Both the position numbers and the translations under genes were made by a program. Of a stretch of 57,753 nucleotides of DNA, positions 7,055-14,403 are shown one piece after another. Below the pieces are notes generated by a model. The model was not told the DNA's origin and made no database searches. It saw only the letters and a program-made list of their open reading frames with translations. Origin of the DNA: a virus. Every line of letters starts with the position of its first letter. The stretch's first letter is position 1. The stretch is from positions 1 through 57,753 of IMG/VR virus record IMGVR_UViG_3300037156_000089, one strand, 5' to 3'.

Positions 7055-7444
7055 CTATTGATCGACAAACATCGGGCGTGGACAGCCCAGCGGGTTCAAG
7101 TTCTTGCGGGCCTTCTCAGCTTTCTTCATCAGCGCGGACTCGATCTTCTTCGTGTCCTCACGCTTGATCCCCAGCGCGGCCTTCTTTTGCGCCTTGGCTT
7201 TGACGATCCGTTCCATGTCGGATTCGGTCTTGACCTCGGCGCATACACGATGCGCGGGGCCGCGGTTGGCCATTTCGTTGCTGCCGCCAAGTGCAAGCGG
7301 GCGAATGTGTTCGTCTATCCATGGATCGCCAGCGCGGATCAGCGTCTTGCAAATGCAGCAGAGGCCGGAATGAGCCTCGAACATTTTAAGCCGTTGCGTT
7401 GGCGTCAGGGGCTTTCGGACAGTGGTCCCGACGTCGGTCGTCAT
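7055..7444 (-). CDS. HNH endonuclease
   Basis: A 129-residue protein with CCICKTLI, then DEHIRPLALGGSNEMANRG and a second Cys (AHRVCAEVKT): the DH-N-H/C arrangement of HNH nucleases, about residues 26-70. The C-terminal third is basic and helical. It starts with an ATGA overlap at 7444. Could act in DNA packaging, recombination or homing; its place in the recombination-gene operon does not decide this. Confidence 0.8.
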   Translation of the reverse strand: MTTDVGTTVRKPLTPTQRLKMFEAHSGLCCICKTLIRAGDPWIDEHIRPLALGGSNEMANRGPAHRVCAEVKTESDMERIVKAKAQKKAALGIKREDTKKIESALMKKAEKARKNLNPLGCPRPMFVDQ

Positions 7445-7647
7445 TTGGGCTGATCCTCCCACTTCGGAACGGCGGGCGCGGTCGGAGCCGATGGCGTGAT
7501 GCGAAGGCGGTAGAGGGGCTTGTAGTGGAAGGCCTTTGCCGCAAAATCGGCGCGCTGCTCTCCGGCTGCTCGGGTGAGGGCTTCGTATTCACCCACGAAC
7601 TGGTCGCCGATCGTGTCCCTGTAGACGGTGCGGAAATGGGGCTGCAT
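7441..7647 (-). CDS. Small unknown protein
   Basis: A 68-residue protein joined by TGATG to the gene before it and ATGA to the one after it. The sequence has an aromatic start (MQPHFRTVYRDTIGDQFVG) and a Pro/Ala-rich end. No family recognised. Confidence 0.6.
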   Translation of the reverse strand: MQPHFRTVYRDTIGDQFVGEYEALTRAAGEQRADFAAKAFHYKPLYRLRITPSAPTAPAVPKWEDQPK

Positions 7648-7967
7648 CAGAAGCCCTCCACTTTCGCGAGGGCTTGATCGATCTTGTTCCGGGCCATCGG
7701 TGGGATGGTCGGCAAGCCATCGCGGCGGCAGTCTTCGTCCGCGTCGCGAACCATGATCAGGGCTTCGAGTAGATCGGGCGCGGCTGCGATCAGGCGGGCG
7801 TTTGCTTCTTCTTCGGCGCGCGTGAAGACGCTAAATTGCAAAGGCTTTCCGAAGACGATCGCGACAGCAGATCCCATGGAGTTGTTGCAATAGACGTATC
7901 CAGGTTGACCATTCCCAATTTCCCCGACTTCCCACGGCCCGGCTGTGTGCGTCACTTGCTCGCTCAT
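7647..7967 (-). CDS. Conserved small phage protein (HTAGPW family)
   Basis: A 106-residue protein with HTAGPWEVG near the start and ANARLIAAAPDLLEAL in the middle. This pair of motifs defines a very common small phage protein family of unknown role, usually in early operons. ATG 7967 chosen over TTG 7970. Confidence 0.85.
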   Translation of the reverse strand: MSEQVTHTAGPWEVGEIGNGQPGYVYCNNSMGSAVAIVFGKPLQFSVFTRAEEEANARLIAAAPDLLEALIMVRDADEDCRRDGLPTIPPMARNKIDQALAKVEGF

Positions 7968-7970
7968 CAA

Positions 7971-9401
7971 TCAGCCCTCCACAGTCGCGTCGGACATGGC
8001 GTCTTTGGCCTTGTCCCAGCCTTCGACCCAAGCATCAGCCTCGGCCTTGCGCGCGGCGGTCCGATATTCAGCCGGGATCGCGCTGCGCTTCGTCTGCGCT
8101 TGGTTCGCGTCCCATCCCGCTTTCATCGCAGCGAGCGCAGGGTCTACATTCGGGGCAGGGGCCTCCTCGTCATCCCAAGGTGCAGCGGCGTCATCCGCGG
8201 CCTTCGCAGCGAGCAAAAGCTCCGGCAGGATCGGCTTGACGTGCTCGGCGTATTCCTCTGGCGTGATACTCTTCGCCCAAAGGCGGAGGCGGTTCGCGCC
8301 TTTCGCGGCCTTGGCGCGCGCGGTGGTCGCGACCTCGTGTTCGGCGGCAGTGCCATCGTCAGCTTCGGGCTCAACGATATCGCCAGCCACGGGGCCGAAG
8401 TCATCGACGATCGTGTCGGCCTTCACTTCCTCCGCAATCTCTCCCGTCTCCGGATCGTGCGCGGGCTCCAGTTCGGCCTTGGCGGTAGGCGTGGCGGTCT
8501 CCGCCGCAACGAAGGCAGCATCAAACCCTGTCGATGCCTTTGGGCCGCTGGCGGGGCTCGGGTCGCCATCGGTGACGATCTTCGGGGCCTGGTCGGACAG
8601 CGGGTTCGCGACCACTTGGTGTGCCGCCGCCGCAGTCTGACGGGTCGAGAACATCTCTTCGACGGTCGCTTCGCCGTTTTTCAGCGCGGCAAACATACCT
8701 CGGAGGACCGGGATTTTATCTAGACCAATGTCGTCAAGCCCTTGCACGGCAATAGCCGCAAAGACTTGCTCCGGCTTCACGCCGTAATTAGCAAAGGCCT
8801 TGAGGCTCTTGTCCCGAGTTACAACCAGGGTCTCGATTGTACCCGCGACAACCTTCCGAACGGCGTCTTCTGCCTGTCGCCAGACCGGCTTCGGAACCCC
8901 GCCCAAGATCGCATTGCGCTTTGCAATCGAACAGGCGGCATTCCCGGTCACAATAATCATATCGTCCGAATAGAGGCGTCCCTTGGAGTCCACGATACGG
9001 CGGCGAACCCGTGCCATCGTCGCACTGTTCGTTTCCAAATCGTGATAGACGCCTTCCGCCTCAACGAACTTCTCGGTCCGGTCGACATGGACGACGCGCG
9101 CCGCGACTCGACAATTGCCCCAACACTGTTGGATGATCTCGGCAAGGCGGATGGACGGCCCGGTGATCGGCTTCCCGCCTCGTGGCAGGGCATAGGTGCA
9201 TTCTTCCGCCGTCATCTCGTCCAGCGTCGCGAGCGTGAAGATTGCATCCGTTGCGCGCTTGATCGAGCGGGGATAAGCCCGTGCGGTTGCGATTTGCTGG
9301 TCAATCTCGGCGCGGGTCAGGCCGATTGCCAAGCTTTGATCCGGGGCCGTCATTTCAATGACTTCGCCGTCTTGCGTGATGATTTCGTTCTTATTTTCCA
9401 T
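7971..9401 (-). CDS. Probable single-strand annealing protein (RecT/Erf-like role) with RMF-like tail
   Basis: A 476-residue protein. Residues about 25-270 (YPRSIKRATDAIF, ALPRGGKPITGPSIRLAEI, ARVRRRIVDSKGRLYSDDM) match a phage family found beside RecE-like nucleases, so an annealing role is inferred from its partner at 9407-10405 rather than from a motif. A long acidic Ala/Pro-rich linker follows. The last 45 residues (AAMKAGWDANQAQTKRSAI, then AWVEGWDKA) resemble the ribosome modulation factor motif of alphaproteobacterial proteins. Start at ATG 9401; AAGGA upstream. Confidence 0.6.
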   Translation of the reverse strand: MENKNEIITQDGEVIEMTAPDQSLAIGLTRAEIDQQIATARAYPRSIKRATDAIFTLATLDEMTAEECTYALPRGGKPITGPSIRLAEIIQQCWGNCRVAARVVHVDRTEKFVEAEGVYHDLETNSATMARVRRRIVDSKGRLYSDDMIIVTGNAACSIAKRNAILGGVPKPVWRQAEDAVRKVVAGTIETLVVTRDKSLKAFANYGVKPEQVFAAIAVQGLDDIGLDKIPVLRGMFAALKNGEATVEEMFSTRQTAAAAHQVVANPLSDQAPKIVTDGDPSPASGPKASTGFDAAFVAAETATPTAKAELEPAHDPETGEIAEEVKADTIVDDFGPVAGDIVEPEADDGTAAEHEVATTARAKAAKGANRLRLWAKSITPEEYAEHVKPILPELLLAAKAADDAAAPWDDEEAPAPNVDPALAAMKAGWDANQAQTKRSAIPAEYRTAARKAEADAWVEGWDKAKDAMSDATVEG

Positions 9402-9406
9402 GACGA

Positions 9407-10405
9407 TCAAGTCCTTCCGAACCAAGCGGGCATTTCTTCAACGAACAGCTCATTCACCGGGCTCGCGACGACCCAAGGCGTGTCGGGGCCAAACTGCTCC
9501 ATGTGGCTGCGATAATTGGCTTCGGCGCGGGTGATCGTCGCTCGAGCGATGTCGTGAATTCCGTTGCCGGGAGAGATTGAGCAAGCCCATGTCAGGGGCG
9601 CCCCTTCAGCCTGCCAGAACACGAAAACCCATGCGAAGGCGTCAGCATCGGCAACCGATTGAAGCCATGCTGGGTCGACTTCGCCGCTGACATTCCCAGC
9701 GGCGATCAACTTCCGCATGGCCTCTCGGCCTTCACGGTAATGCTCGACTTGAACGTCATAACGGTATTCGGAAATGGCGCGGCGGCAGGCTTCCGAAAAT
9801 TCAATGGACCTAGAATTGCGGATCGACTTCAAGTCCACAGTCGCGCGGACCTTCACGTAATCGAGCCGGCACTTTTTCCGCACACCGTCCTTGACCCAAA
9901 AGACCGAAACTTCAGCCCGCCCGCCGCTGAAGGCATCGGACAGATAGGGGTTTGCACGGATCATGGCAGAGGCTTGTTGGATGCGATCAAAGTCCGCACG
10001 CTTCAGCGCCGTCTTGCCGAGCACGGCAATCAATTCGCGTTCCACCTTCCCGGCCTTGATATTCCCCGGGTAATCGCAAGGCGCGTATTGCCGATCAAAT
10101 ACGGACCGCCCCTCAAGAACATTGGAGTGGACCGCGCGGCCGAAGATTTGCGCCGTGGTAGGATCGCCATCAGCTTCCCGGAGCGGGTTCAGCGGGGAAT
10201 CAAACCAGTAATCAGCTGGAGAATAGGCAAGGCGCTTCACATCACCGGAGCCGAGCGCGGCATCGCCGTGATAGTCCGCTTCCGGCATTCCGAAATAGAC
10301 CCCCGGCTCAACTGGCTCCCGAGCCAGTTTCTCGACTTCTGCGTTTGCGATCACGGCAGCAGCGGCGGAGCCAAGCGATGTCACGGGGAAAGTGGCGATA
10401 TTCAT
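9407..10405 (-). CDS. RecE-like PD-(D/E)XK exonuclease
   Basis: A 332-residue nuclease of the exodeoxyribonuclease VIII type. Visible landmarks: an N-terminal GVYFGMPEADYH segment, FGRAVHSNVLEG with the conserved His at 93, Glu165 in GGRAEVSVFW, Asp182 in CRLDYV, the core TVDLKS with Asp191 and Lys193, and the YDVQVEHYREG helix. It would degrade one strand of duplex DNA to give tails for the annealing protein that follows. Start has GGAGAACGCAA upstream and overlaps the previous small gene by ATGA. Confidence 0.88.
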   Translation of the reverse strand: MNIATFPVTSLGSAAAAVIANAEVEKLAREPVEPGVYFGMPEADYHGDAALGSGDVKRLAYSPADYWFDSPLNPLREADGDPTTAQIFGRAVHSNVLEGRSVFDRQYAPCDYPGNIKAGKVERELIAVLGKTALKRADFDRIQQASAMIRANPYLSDAFSGGRAEVSVFWVKDGVRKKCRLDYVKVRATVDLKSIRNSRSIEFSEACRRAISEYRYDVQVEHYREGREAMRKLIAAGNVSGEVDPAWLQSVADADAFAWVFVFWQAEGAPLTWACSISPGNGIHDIARATITRAEANYRSHMEQFGPDTPWVVASPVNELFVEEMPAWFGRT

Positions 10406-10572
10406 TTGCGTTCTCCGGTTTGCTTGGATTTCTGTTCAGGCGCGTCGATCTCGTCGTCTTTGTCGGGCGGGTAGGGCAGGCGGCGGGATTTTCGGCGCCG
10501 CTCTCCGGCCTCGTAAAAGCGAGCGAGCGCTGCTTCAAAGGCCGGGTTGGGCGCGTCGTGCCGGGATTTCAT
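10402..10572 (-). CDS. Small basic protein upstream of the exonuclease
   Basis: A 56-residue charged protein (MKSRHDAPNPAFEAALARF..., then ERRRKSRRLPYPPDKDD). It has ATGA overlaps with both the gene upstream (stop 10569-10571) and the exonuclease downstream (start 10405), which is strong support that it is translated. No family recognised; short enough to be missed by length cut-offs. Confidence 0.65.
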   Translation of the reverse strand: MKSRHDAPNPAFEAALARFYEAGERRRKSRRLPYPPDKDDEIDAPEQKSKQTGERK

Positions 10573-11060
10573 TGCGCGAGATCCCGGTAACGGACGGGCT
10601 GCTCATCCTCGTCGTCGGGCTCGTCATCAGGCGCGGGGCGCGGAGCAGGCCCGAAGATCAGCCAAGCAATCGACAATGCCGCGAGCGTTCCGATGAAGTA
10701 GAGAGGCCACAGAGCGGGCGCCGGGTCGGCATTGGCGAGCGAAGCCGCATGGGCGGTGCCGGGCCAGAACGCGACCAGTGCAATCGCCGGCGCCAGTGCC
10801 GCGACATAGAGGGCTGCGGCAATCGGATCGGCATTAATCTCATGCTGGCGCAAGCGCCGGGCCTGTTCGGTGACAAGATCGAGAAGGCTCATGATGTCGC
10901 GAGGGGCATATTTGCCAACTAGCGCGTGGATGATCGCGCGCTCGTCGCCGAGGTCGCAACCATGCGGCAGGTCGTCGATCATGCTCGCGAGCATTGCGCG
11001 CTCGAGACCAGAGAGGATGCGCGGGGCAGGAATCGTCCGGCGGCGGGCGGTGGCGGCCAT
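10569..11060 (-). CDS. Two-helix inner-membrane protein
   Basis: A 163-residue protein with a soluble helical N-terminal part (about 1-75) and two hydrophobic segments at about residues 82-103 and 117-136, followed by an acidic Pro-rich tail (PDDEPDDEDEQPV). It probably sits in the inner membrane. TGATG links it to the gene before. Function unknown. Confidence 0.65.
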   Translation of the reverse strand: MAATARRRTIPAPRILSGLERAMLASMIDDLPHGCDLGDERAIIHALVGKYAPRDIMSLLDLVTEQARRLRQHEINADPIAAALYVAALAPAIALVAFWPGTAHAASLANADPAPALWPLYFIGTLAALSIAWLIFGPAPRPAPDDEPDDEDEQPVRYRDLAQ

Positions 11061-11440
11061 CAGCGTGCCTCCGCTTTCGTGACTGCATCGCGGGCAAACT
11101 GATAGGCGGATTCCATCGAAGGGCAGGCGAACTTCGGATCGAGCGGCCCGTCTGGTCTCGCGGTCTCTGATACTTCCGCCATAAGCATCTTTAGTGCTTC
11201 CAGCGGGTCATCTTCCTTGCGGCAACCTTCCTCGCGAGCGGCGATCATGGCATCGGCGATGCGGTACGCGCCGTTGCCGTAATAATCCCAATCGGCGCAG
11301 CCGGGGCCTCTGATGGACGCGGCAAGCCCGGTGAGCGCCTGCCCGGCGAACCAATCGCGGATGGTCATTCCGTTATGGCCATTCGCATCATAGTTACGGG
11401 GAAACGCGGGCTCGTTCTTCGGCGTATCGGCGGCCATCAT
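11060..11440 (-). CDS. Conserved small phage protein (GMTIRDWFAGQAL family)
   Basis: A 126-residue protein carrying PAFPRNYDANGHNGMTIRD and WFAGQALTG, followed by AYRIADAMIAARE. These motifs mark a very common phage protein of unknown function that lies in early operons. The start at 11440 overlaps the upstream stop. Confidence 0.85.
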   Translation of the reverse strand: MMAADTPKNEPAFPRNYDANGHNGMTIRDWFAGQALTGLAASIRGPGCADWDYYGNGAYRIADAMIAAREEGCRKEDDPLEALKMLMAEVSETARPDGPLDPKFACPSMESAYQFARDAVTKAEAR

Positions 11441-11769
11441 ACCTCCCCCCTTGCCATGTCTCGATCGTGTTCCAAATCCTCAGCAGCGGCAGCACAAAGC
11501 GCGTCTGTGTCGAGGTTTTCGGTGATGATTTCTTCGAGCCACTTTGGGCAGTCGAGAGTGATCGTCGCGCCAGCCTTCGGGCCGGGGTAATAGATCGAGA
11601 CCGACTGAACTTCGACAGAGTCGGGTTCCGCCGGATGGCCCGGATAGTTCATATCCCCCATGTGCGCGGCGATGCCCGCGTCATAGGTGAACGTGATGCA
11701 GGCCATGACCTCCGAGCTGCCGCCGCCCGCACAAATCTCGATTGAAGTGTCGTGCGTGTGCTTGCTCAT
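11437..11769 (-). CDS. Small unknown protein
   Basis: A 110-residue protein starting MSKHTHDTSIEICAGGG, with a beta-rich middle (VMACITFTYDAGIAAHMGD) and a section ITLDCPKWLEEIITEN. It is one of the short conserved early phage proteins without assigned role. ATG 11769 overlaps the stop of the tiny membrane gene upstream. Confidence 0.7.
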   Translation of the reverse strand: MSKHTHDTSIEICAGGGSSEVMACITFTYDAGIAAHMGDMNYPGHPAEPDSVEVQSVSIYYPGPKAGATITLDCPKWLEEIITENLDTDALCAAAAEDLEHDRDMARGEV

Positions 11770-11873
11770 TGTCCCGCCCCCGTATTTTTTTGGTCGAAGA
11801 GATGCGTGAGCGCGAATGCCGAAAACATCAGCGCGGGAAAGGCGAAGAGGAAGAAGGTGGCGAAAGCGAACAT
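11766..11873 (-). CDS. 35-residue membrane peptide
   Basis: MFAFATFFLFAFPALMFSAF and 15 further residues: one hydrophobic helix (about 2-24) and a polar tail. It is held between the two flanking genes by TGATG and ATGA overlaps, so it is likely translated. Such single-helix peptides in early phage operons often affect membrane proteins of the host; no function can be assigned here. Confidence 0.6.
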   Translation of the reverse strand: MFAFATFFLFAFPALMFSAFALTHLFDQKNTGAGQ

Positions 11874-12124
11874 CAGGCGGCCTCTTGAACTTGGCTCGCC
11901 AGATAGGCGGCGCGTGCAACAAGGCTCGGCTGTGCAGCGAGCGCGGCGTTGAGCGCGGCGGCGGCGGCTTCGATGAGGGCGGGCGGCGTGTCGCGCTCAA
12001 AAAACAGGTTCAAATCGCTTAACCCGAGCGGCTCCTCTCGGAGCGAGAGTGTGGAAAAGCTACCCGGCACGACATCGGCGGTGACTGTTGCTGTTTTCGA
12101 GAAGTGATAATTACAGGCGATCAT
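11873..12124 (-). CDS. Small unknown protein
   Basis: An 83-residue protein with a beta-like N-terminal half and an Ala-rich helical C-terminal half (ALIEAAAAALNAALAAQ). Linked by ATGA to the first gene of the operon. No family recognised. Confidence 0.6.
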   Translation of the reverse strand: MIACNYHFSKTATVTADVVPGSFSTLSLREEPLGLSDLNLFFERDTPPALIEAAAAALNAALAAQPSLVARAAYLASQVQEAA

Positions 12125-12462
12125 GTGCGTGCCTCCGATTGAGCAAGGATCGCGGCGCGCGCCGCAAAAGAGCGGGCGGTTTCATCGATCATGTCGGCGC
12201 CAAACAGCGCGGCGCGGCGATCAGCGAGGCGGGCGCTGGCCTCGGGCGTCAGCAGCGCCTCAGCGCGAGCGGCCTTAGCAAAGGCCCACACAAGGCGGAG
12301 GTTCGCGGGGAAGGCTTCGCGGTATGTCGTGGGGGCAAAGCCCGGCAGAAGCGGGCCACTGACCTGCCCACGGCAGGAGCGCGCGGCCTCGGCCATGATG
12401 GCCCGGCGGTTGAAGCTCAGGTCGGCGTTTAGAAGGGGGTGGGGATGGCTGCTGCTGAGCAT
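12121..12462 (-). CDS. First gene of the leftward early operon, unknown function
   Basis: A 113-residue, Ala- and Arg-rich helical protein. ATG 12462 has AAGGAG upstream and lies about 27 bp from the -10 box of the leftward early promoter. No family recognised. As the promoter-proximal gene it should be among the earliest made. Confidence 0.65.
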   Translation of the reverse strand: MLSSSHPHPLLNADLSFNRRAIMAEAARSCRGQVSGPLLPGFAPTTYREAFPANLRLVWAFAKAARAEALLTPEASARLADRRAALFGADMIDETARSFAARAAILAQSEART

Positions 12463-12488
12463 GTCGGTCGCTCCTTGGGTGTGGAGCG

Positions 12489-12517
12489 AGTATCCAATAT
12501 GGAAACTATGAGGTCAA
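12489..12517 (-). promoter_or_regulatory. Leftward early promoter
   Basis: Read leftward: TTGACC (12517-12512), 17-bp spacer, GATACT (12494-12489). It drives the run of genes from 12462 down to about 1 kb. Operator 12490-12506 covers its -10 box and spacer. Confidence 0.75.
12490..12506. promoter_or_regulatory. Operator site 1
   Basis: gtatccaatatggaaac, a 17-bp near-palindrome with half-sites GTATCC and GGAAAC and 5 bp between them. It lies on the leftward promoter. The same form recurs at 12525, 14342 and 14377. Confidence 0.65.
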
Positions 12518-12524
12518 GCGAGAA

Positions 12525-12541
12525 GTATCGGATTTGGAAAC
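12525..12541. promoter_or_regulatory. Operator site 2
   Basis: gtatcggatttggaaac. It lies just upstream of the leftward -35 box and also just ahead of the rightward promoter of the Rha gene, so a repressor bound here could affect both. Confidence 0.6.
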
Positions 12542-12549
12542 TTTTTTAG

Positions 12550-12577
12550 TTGAGCCGGTGTGAAGGGGTGCTAAAAC
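12550..12577 (+). promoter_or_regulatory. Possible rightward promoter of the Rha gene
   Basis: TTGAGC (12550-12555), 16-bp spacer, TAAAAC (12572-12577). Moderate match only. It would give a leader of about 155 nt containing the hairpin 12641-12682. Confidence 0.4.
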
Positions 12578-12640
12578 AAAATGCCAGGCGCTAGGCAAAT
12601 CAGTTCATGCGTCAAGCGCGGCCCGTTCTTCGGGCGCCAC

Positions 12641-12682
12641 AGTGACGGGGCTATCGGCCGGAAAACCTCGCCCCGTCACTGC
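12641..12682 (+). promoter_or_regulatory. Leader hairpin before Rha gene 1
   Basis: CAGTGACGGGGC (12641-12652) and GCCCCGTCACTG (12671-12682) are perfect 12-bp complements with an 18-nt loop. No T run follows, so it is not a simple terminator. The second Rha gene also has a 12-bp hairpin with the core GACGGGG in its leader. Confidence 0.6.
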
Positions 12683-12740
12683 CCAAACACCGCGTTGAAG
12701 CGCGGCGCCCTATCAATCCGGCTTTAGAGGAGCCAAACTG

Positions 12741-13454
12741 ATGCTTCAGCATATCACGACCAACGACGGGGGCATGCCGTCTGCGGCGACGCCTAGCAGC
12801 CTCACGATGTCGAGCCGCGAAATCGCGGATCTGCTCGAGAAGCGCCATGATAACGTGAAGCGGACCATCGAGACGCTCACGGAGCGATCCGTGGTCCATC
12901 CTCAAATTGAGGATGAACAGGAATGCGACGCTCTCGGACGGGTAAGAAGCACGCAAGTCTACCGCGTATGCAAACGCGACAGCTTCGTCATTGTCGCTCA
13001 AATGTCGCCCGAGTTCACGGCCCGCGTCGTGGATCGGTGGCAAGAGCTGGAGACACAGCTTGCATCTGTCGCCATGCCGAACTTCTCCGATCCCGTCGCG
13101 GCGGCACGGGCATGGGCGGATCAATACGAGGCTCGCGTGATCGCGGAGCGGAGGAAGGCTGAGATAGGCACTCGTCGGGAAGCAACGGCGATGAATACCG
13201 CTAGCCAGGCGGTCAAGAAGGCCAACCGGCTCGAACTCGAATTGGACCGGTCCAAGCAGTACGCCAGCGTCAAGCGCATGTCGCTGCTTTATCACGGGCA
13301 GGAATTTCAGTGGCGGACACTCAAGCACGTCTCGGCTGAGATGGATATGCCAGCGATTGATGTCTTCGACGCCAACTACGGGACAGTGAAGGCATACCAC
13401 GCCGACGTGTGGCAGGAGGCATACGCGCTCGGAATCCCGGAGGGCAGCGCATGA
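12741..13454 (+). CDS. rha: Rha-family phage regulatory protein 1
   Basis: A 237-residue protein. The N-terminal domain (about 20-105) has MSSREIADLLEKRHDNVKRT and RDSFVIVAQMSPEFTARVVDRWQELE, the signature of the Rha/phage-regulator family. After a helical linker the C-terminal domain (YASVKRMSLLYHGQEFQWRT...) is of the antirepressor type. Rha proteins influence the lysis-lysogeny choice. GAGGAG before ATG 12741. It faces the leftward operon across the operator region; a second Rha protein is at 49937. Confidence 0.85.
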   Translation: MLQHITTNDGGMPSAATPSSLTMSSREIADLLEKRHDNVKRTIETLTERSVVHPQIEDEQECDALGRVRSTQVYRVCKRDSFVIVAQMSPEFTARVVDRWQELETQLASVAMPNFSDPVAAARAWADQYEARVIAERRKAEIGTRREATAMNTASQAVKKANRLELELDRSKQYASVKRMSLLYHGQEFQWRTLKHVSAEMDMPAIDVFDANYGTVKAYHADVWQEAYALGIPEGSA

Positions 13455-13807
13455 TCATGCCGGAAAACGAACAAGGATCGATTACGGACTGGTTCCCGAT
13501 CTCACGATTTGTGGATTTAAACACCTATCTTCAAAACCCCTCAGAGGGCCGGGAGATAGCGCGCCTGCGCGAAGAGATGACCATACACGAAGCGCCCCCT
13601 CAAGGTGGCGAAGTTTTAGCTCTCCGCCTAGTGTCATGGTTTCGACGTGCCGCGCTAAGCGTTCAGAGATTGTCGCAAGCCCTACAGAGGCGGTCGGATC
13701 GGCTTTATTATCGAGTGCGGTCACAACAGCGCGCTCGAGGATATGCTCTGTGGCTGCAATCACGCGAAGGACTGCCCCAAATCGACGCATCCCTGAAAAG
13801 GAAGTAA
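13451..13807 (+). CDS. Possible protein coupled to Rha (overlaps a leftward frame)
   Basis: Its ATG overlaps the Rha stop as ATGA, and the first 45 residues (MIMPENEQGSITDWFPISRF...) look protein-like. The C-terminal half is Arg- and Gln-rich and lies antisense to the gene 13482-13958, so only one of the two may be real over that stretch. No family recognised. Confidence 0.35.
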   Translation: MIMPENEQGSITDWFPISRFVDLNTYLQNPSEGREIARLREEMTIHEAPPQGGEVLALRLVSWFRRAALSVQRLSQALQRRSDRLYYRVRSQQRARGYALWLQSREGLPQIDASLKRK

Positions 13808-13958
13808 GTTCGCGGTGCAGCACCTCAGTGAGTTCCTCAGCCGAGGAAGGCCGGAACTCGAAGCAGTACGCCAGCACGAAGACCAGTATGTCCGATCGGA
13901 TCGTCATCGGAAGCTTAACGAGGAAGTTAGCAACGGTTTCGTCGGGATCTGCCATCAT
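13482..13958 (-). CDS. Helical protein downstream of the repressor, unknown
   Basis: A 158-residue frame that starts 7 bp after the repressor stop. Its first 120 residues look like a folded helical protein (TIRSDILVFVLAYCFEF, ELTEVLHRELTSFSG, FGAVLRVIAATEHILERAVV); the last 35 are less convincing where it overlaps the rightward frame 13451-13807. Probably co-transcribed with the repressor. No family recognised. Confidence 0.55.
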   Translation of the reverse strand: MMADPDETVANFLVKLPMTIRSDILVFVLAYCFEFRPSSAEELTEVLHRELTSFSGMRRFGAVLRVIAATEHILERAVVTALDNKADPTASVGLATISERLARHVETMTLGGELKLRHLEGALRVWSSLRAGALSPGPLRGFEDRCLNPQIVRSGTSP

Positions 13959-13965
13959 CAAGGGA

Positions 13966-14307
13966 TCATCCAGCCTTGAGGAGTGTACTTATTACCTTTA
14001 GGGCTCGCTCCCTGACTTCCTCGGGGGCGGCTAGAAGATCGCGGATTTCCTCAGGAGCTTTTAGCAGGAGAGATCGAACATCGTCCGCCTTCGGGTCTCG
14101 TAAAAGGTCCCCAGGCTCGATGTTGAGGCCCTCTGCGCACAATGCGATCCACTTATCGTTGAATCTCTGTGCCCCAGTCTCAAGCTTCGAAATTTGCCCC
14201 TTGCCGGTCCCAATTCTCTCGGCGAGCTGCTCCTGCGTCAGATTGAAGTGGTTCCGCCATTCTGGCAGGAACCATCGAAGGGGCTTTTTCGAACCGATGC
14301 GATCCAT
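13966..14307 (-). CDS. CI-like repressor with XRE helix-turn-helix
   Basis: A 113-residue protein with a typical XRE helix-turn-helix at about residues 22-48 (LTQEQLAERIGTGKGQISKLE) and a helical C-terminal half; it lacks a LexA-type peptidase domain, so it would not be cleaved like lambda CI. It faces the Cro-like gene across two operators (14342, 14377). Start at 14307 is the most compact choice; the frame is open further upstream. A weak leftward -10 (GATAAC, 14346-14341) sits inside operator 3. Likely represses both early promoters. Confidence 0.75.
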   Translation of the reverse strand: MDRIGSKKPLRWFLPEWRNHFNLTQEQLAERIGTGKGQISKLETGAQRFNDKWIALCAEGLNIEPGDLLRDPKADDVRSLLLKAPEEIRDLLAAPEEVRERALKVISTLLKAG

Positions 14308-14341
14308 TCTGACAGCATAGGCGACGCCACAGCAGACGTCG

Positions 14342-14358
14342 TTATCCGGAATGGAAAC
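14342..14358. promoter_or_regulatory. Operator site 3
   Basis: ttatccggaatggaaac, matching the half-sites of the operators at 12490 and 12525. It overlaps the probable leftward promoter of the repressor gene, consistent with autoregulation. Confidence 0.6.
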
Positions 14359-14366
14359 TTTTCTGC

Positions 14367-14394
14367 TTGACGAGAGGTTTCCAATTTGGATACC
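14367..14394 (+). promoter_or_regulatory. Rightward early promoter
   Basis: TTGACG (14367-14372), 16-bp spacer, GATACC (14389-14394), similar in form to the leftward promoter TTGACC-N17-GATACT. Transcription would start only a few bases before the ATG at 14404, so the Cro-like mRNA may be almost leaderless. Confidence 0.65.
14377..14393. promoter_or_regulatory. Operator site 4
   Basis: gtttccaatttggatac, the same operator in the other orientation. It covers the spacer and -10 box of the rightward early promoter. Confidence 0.65.
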
Positions 14395-14403
14395 ATCGTG
14401 GTT

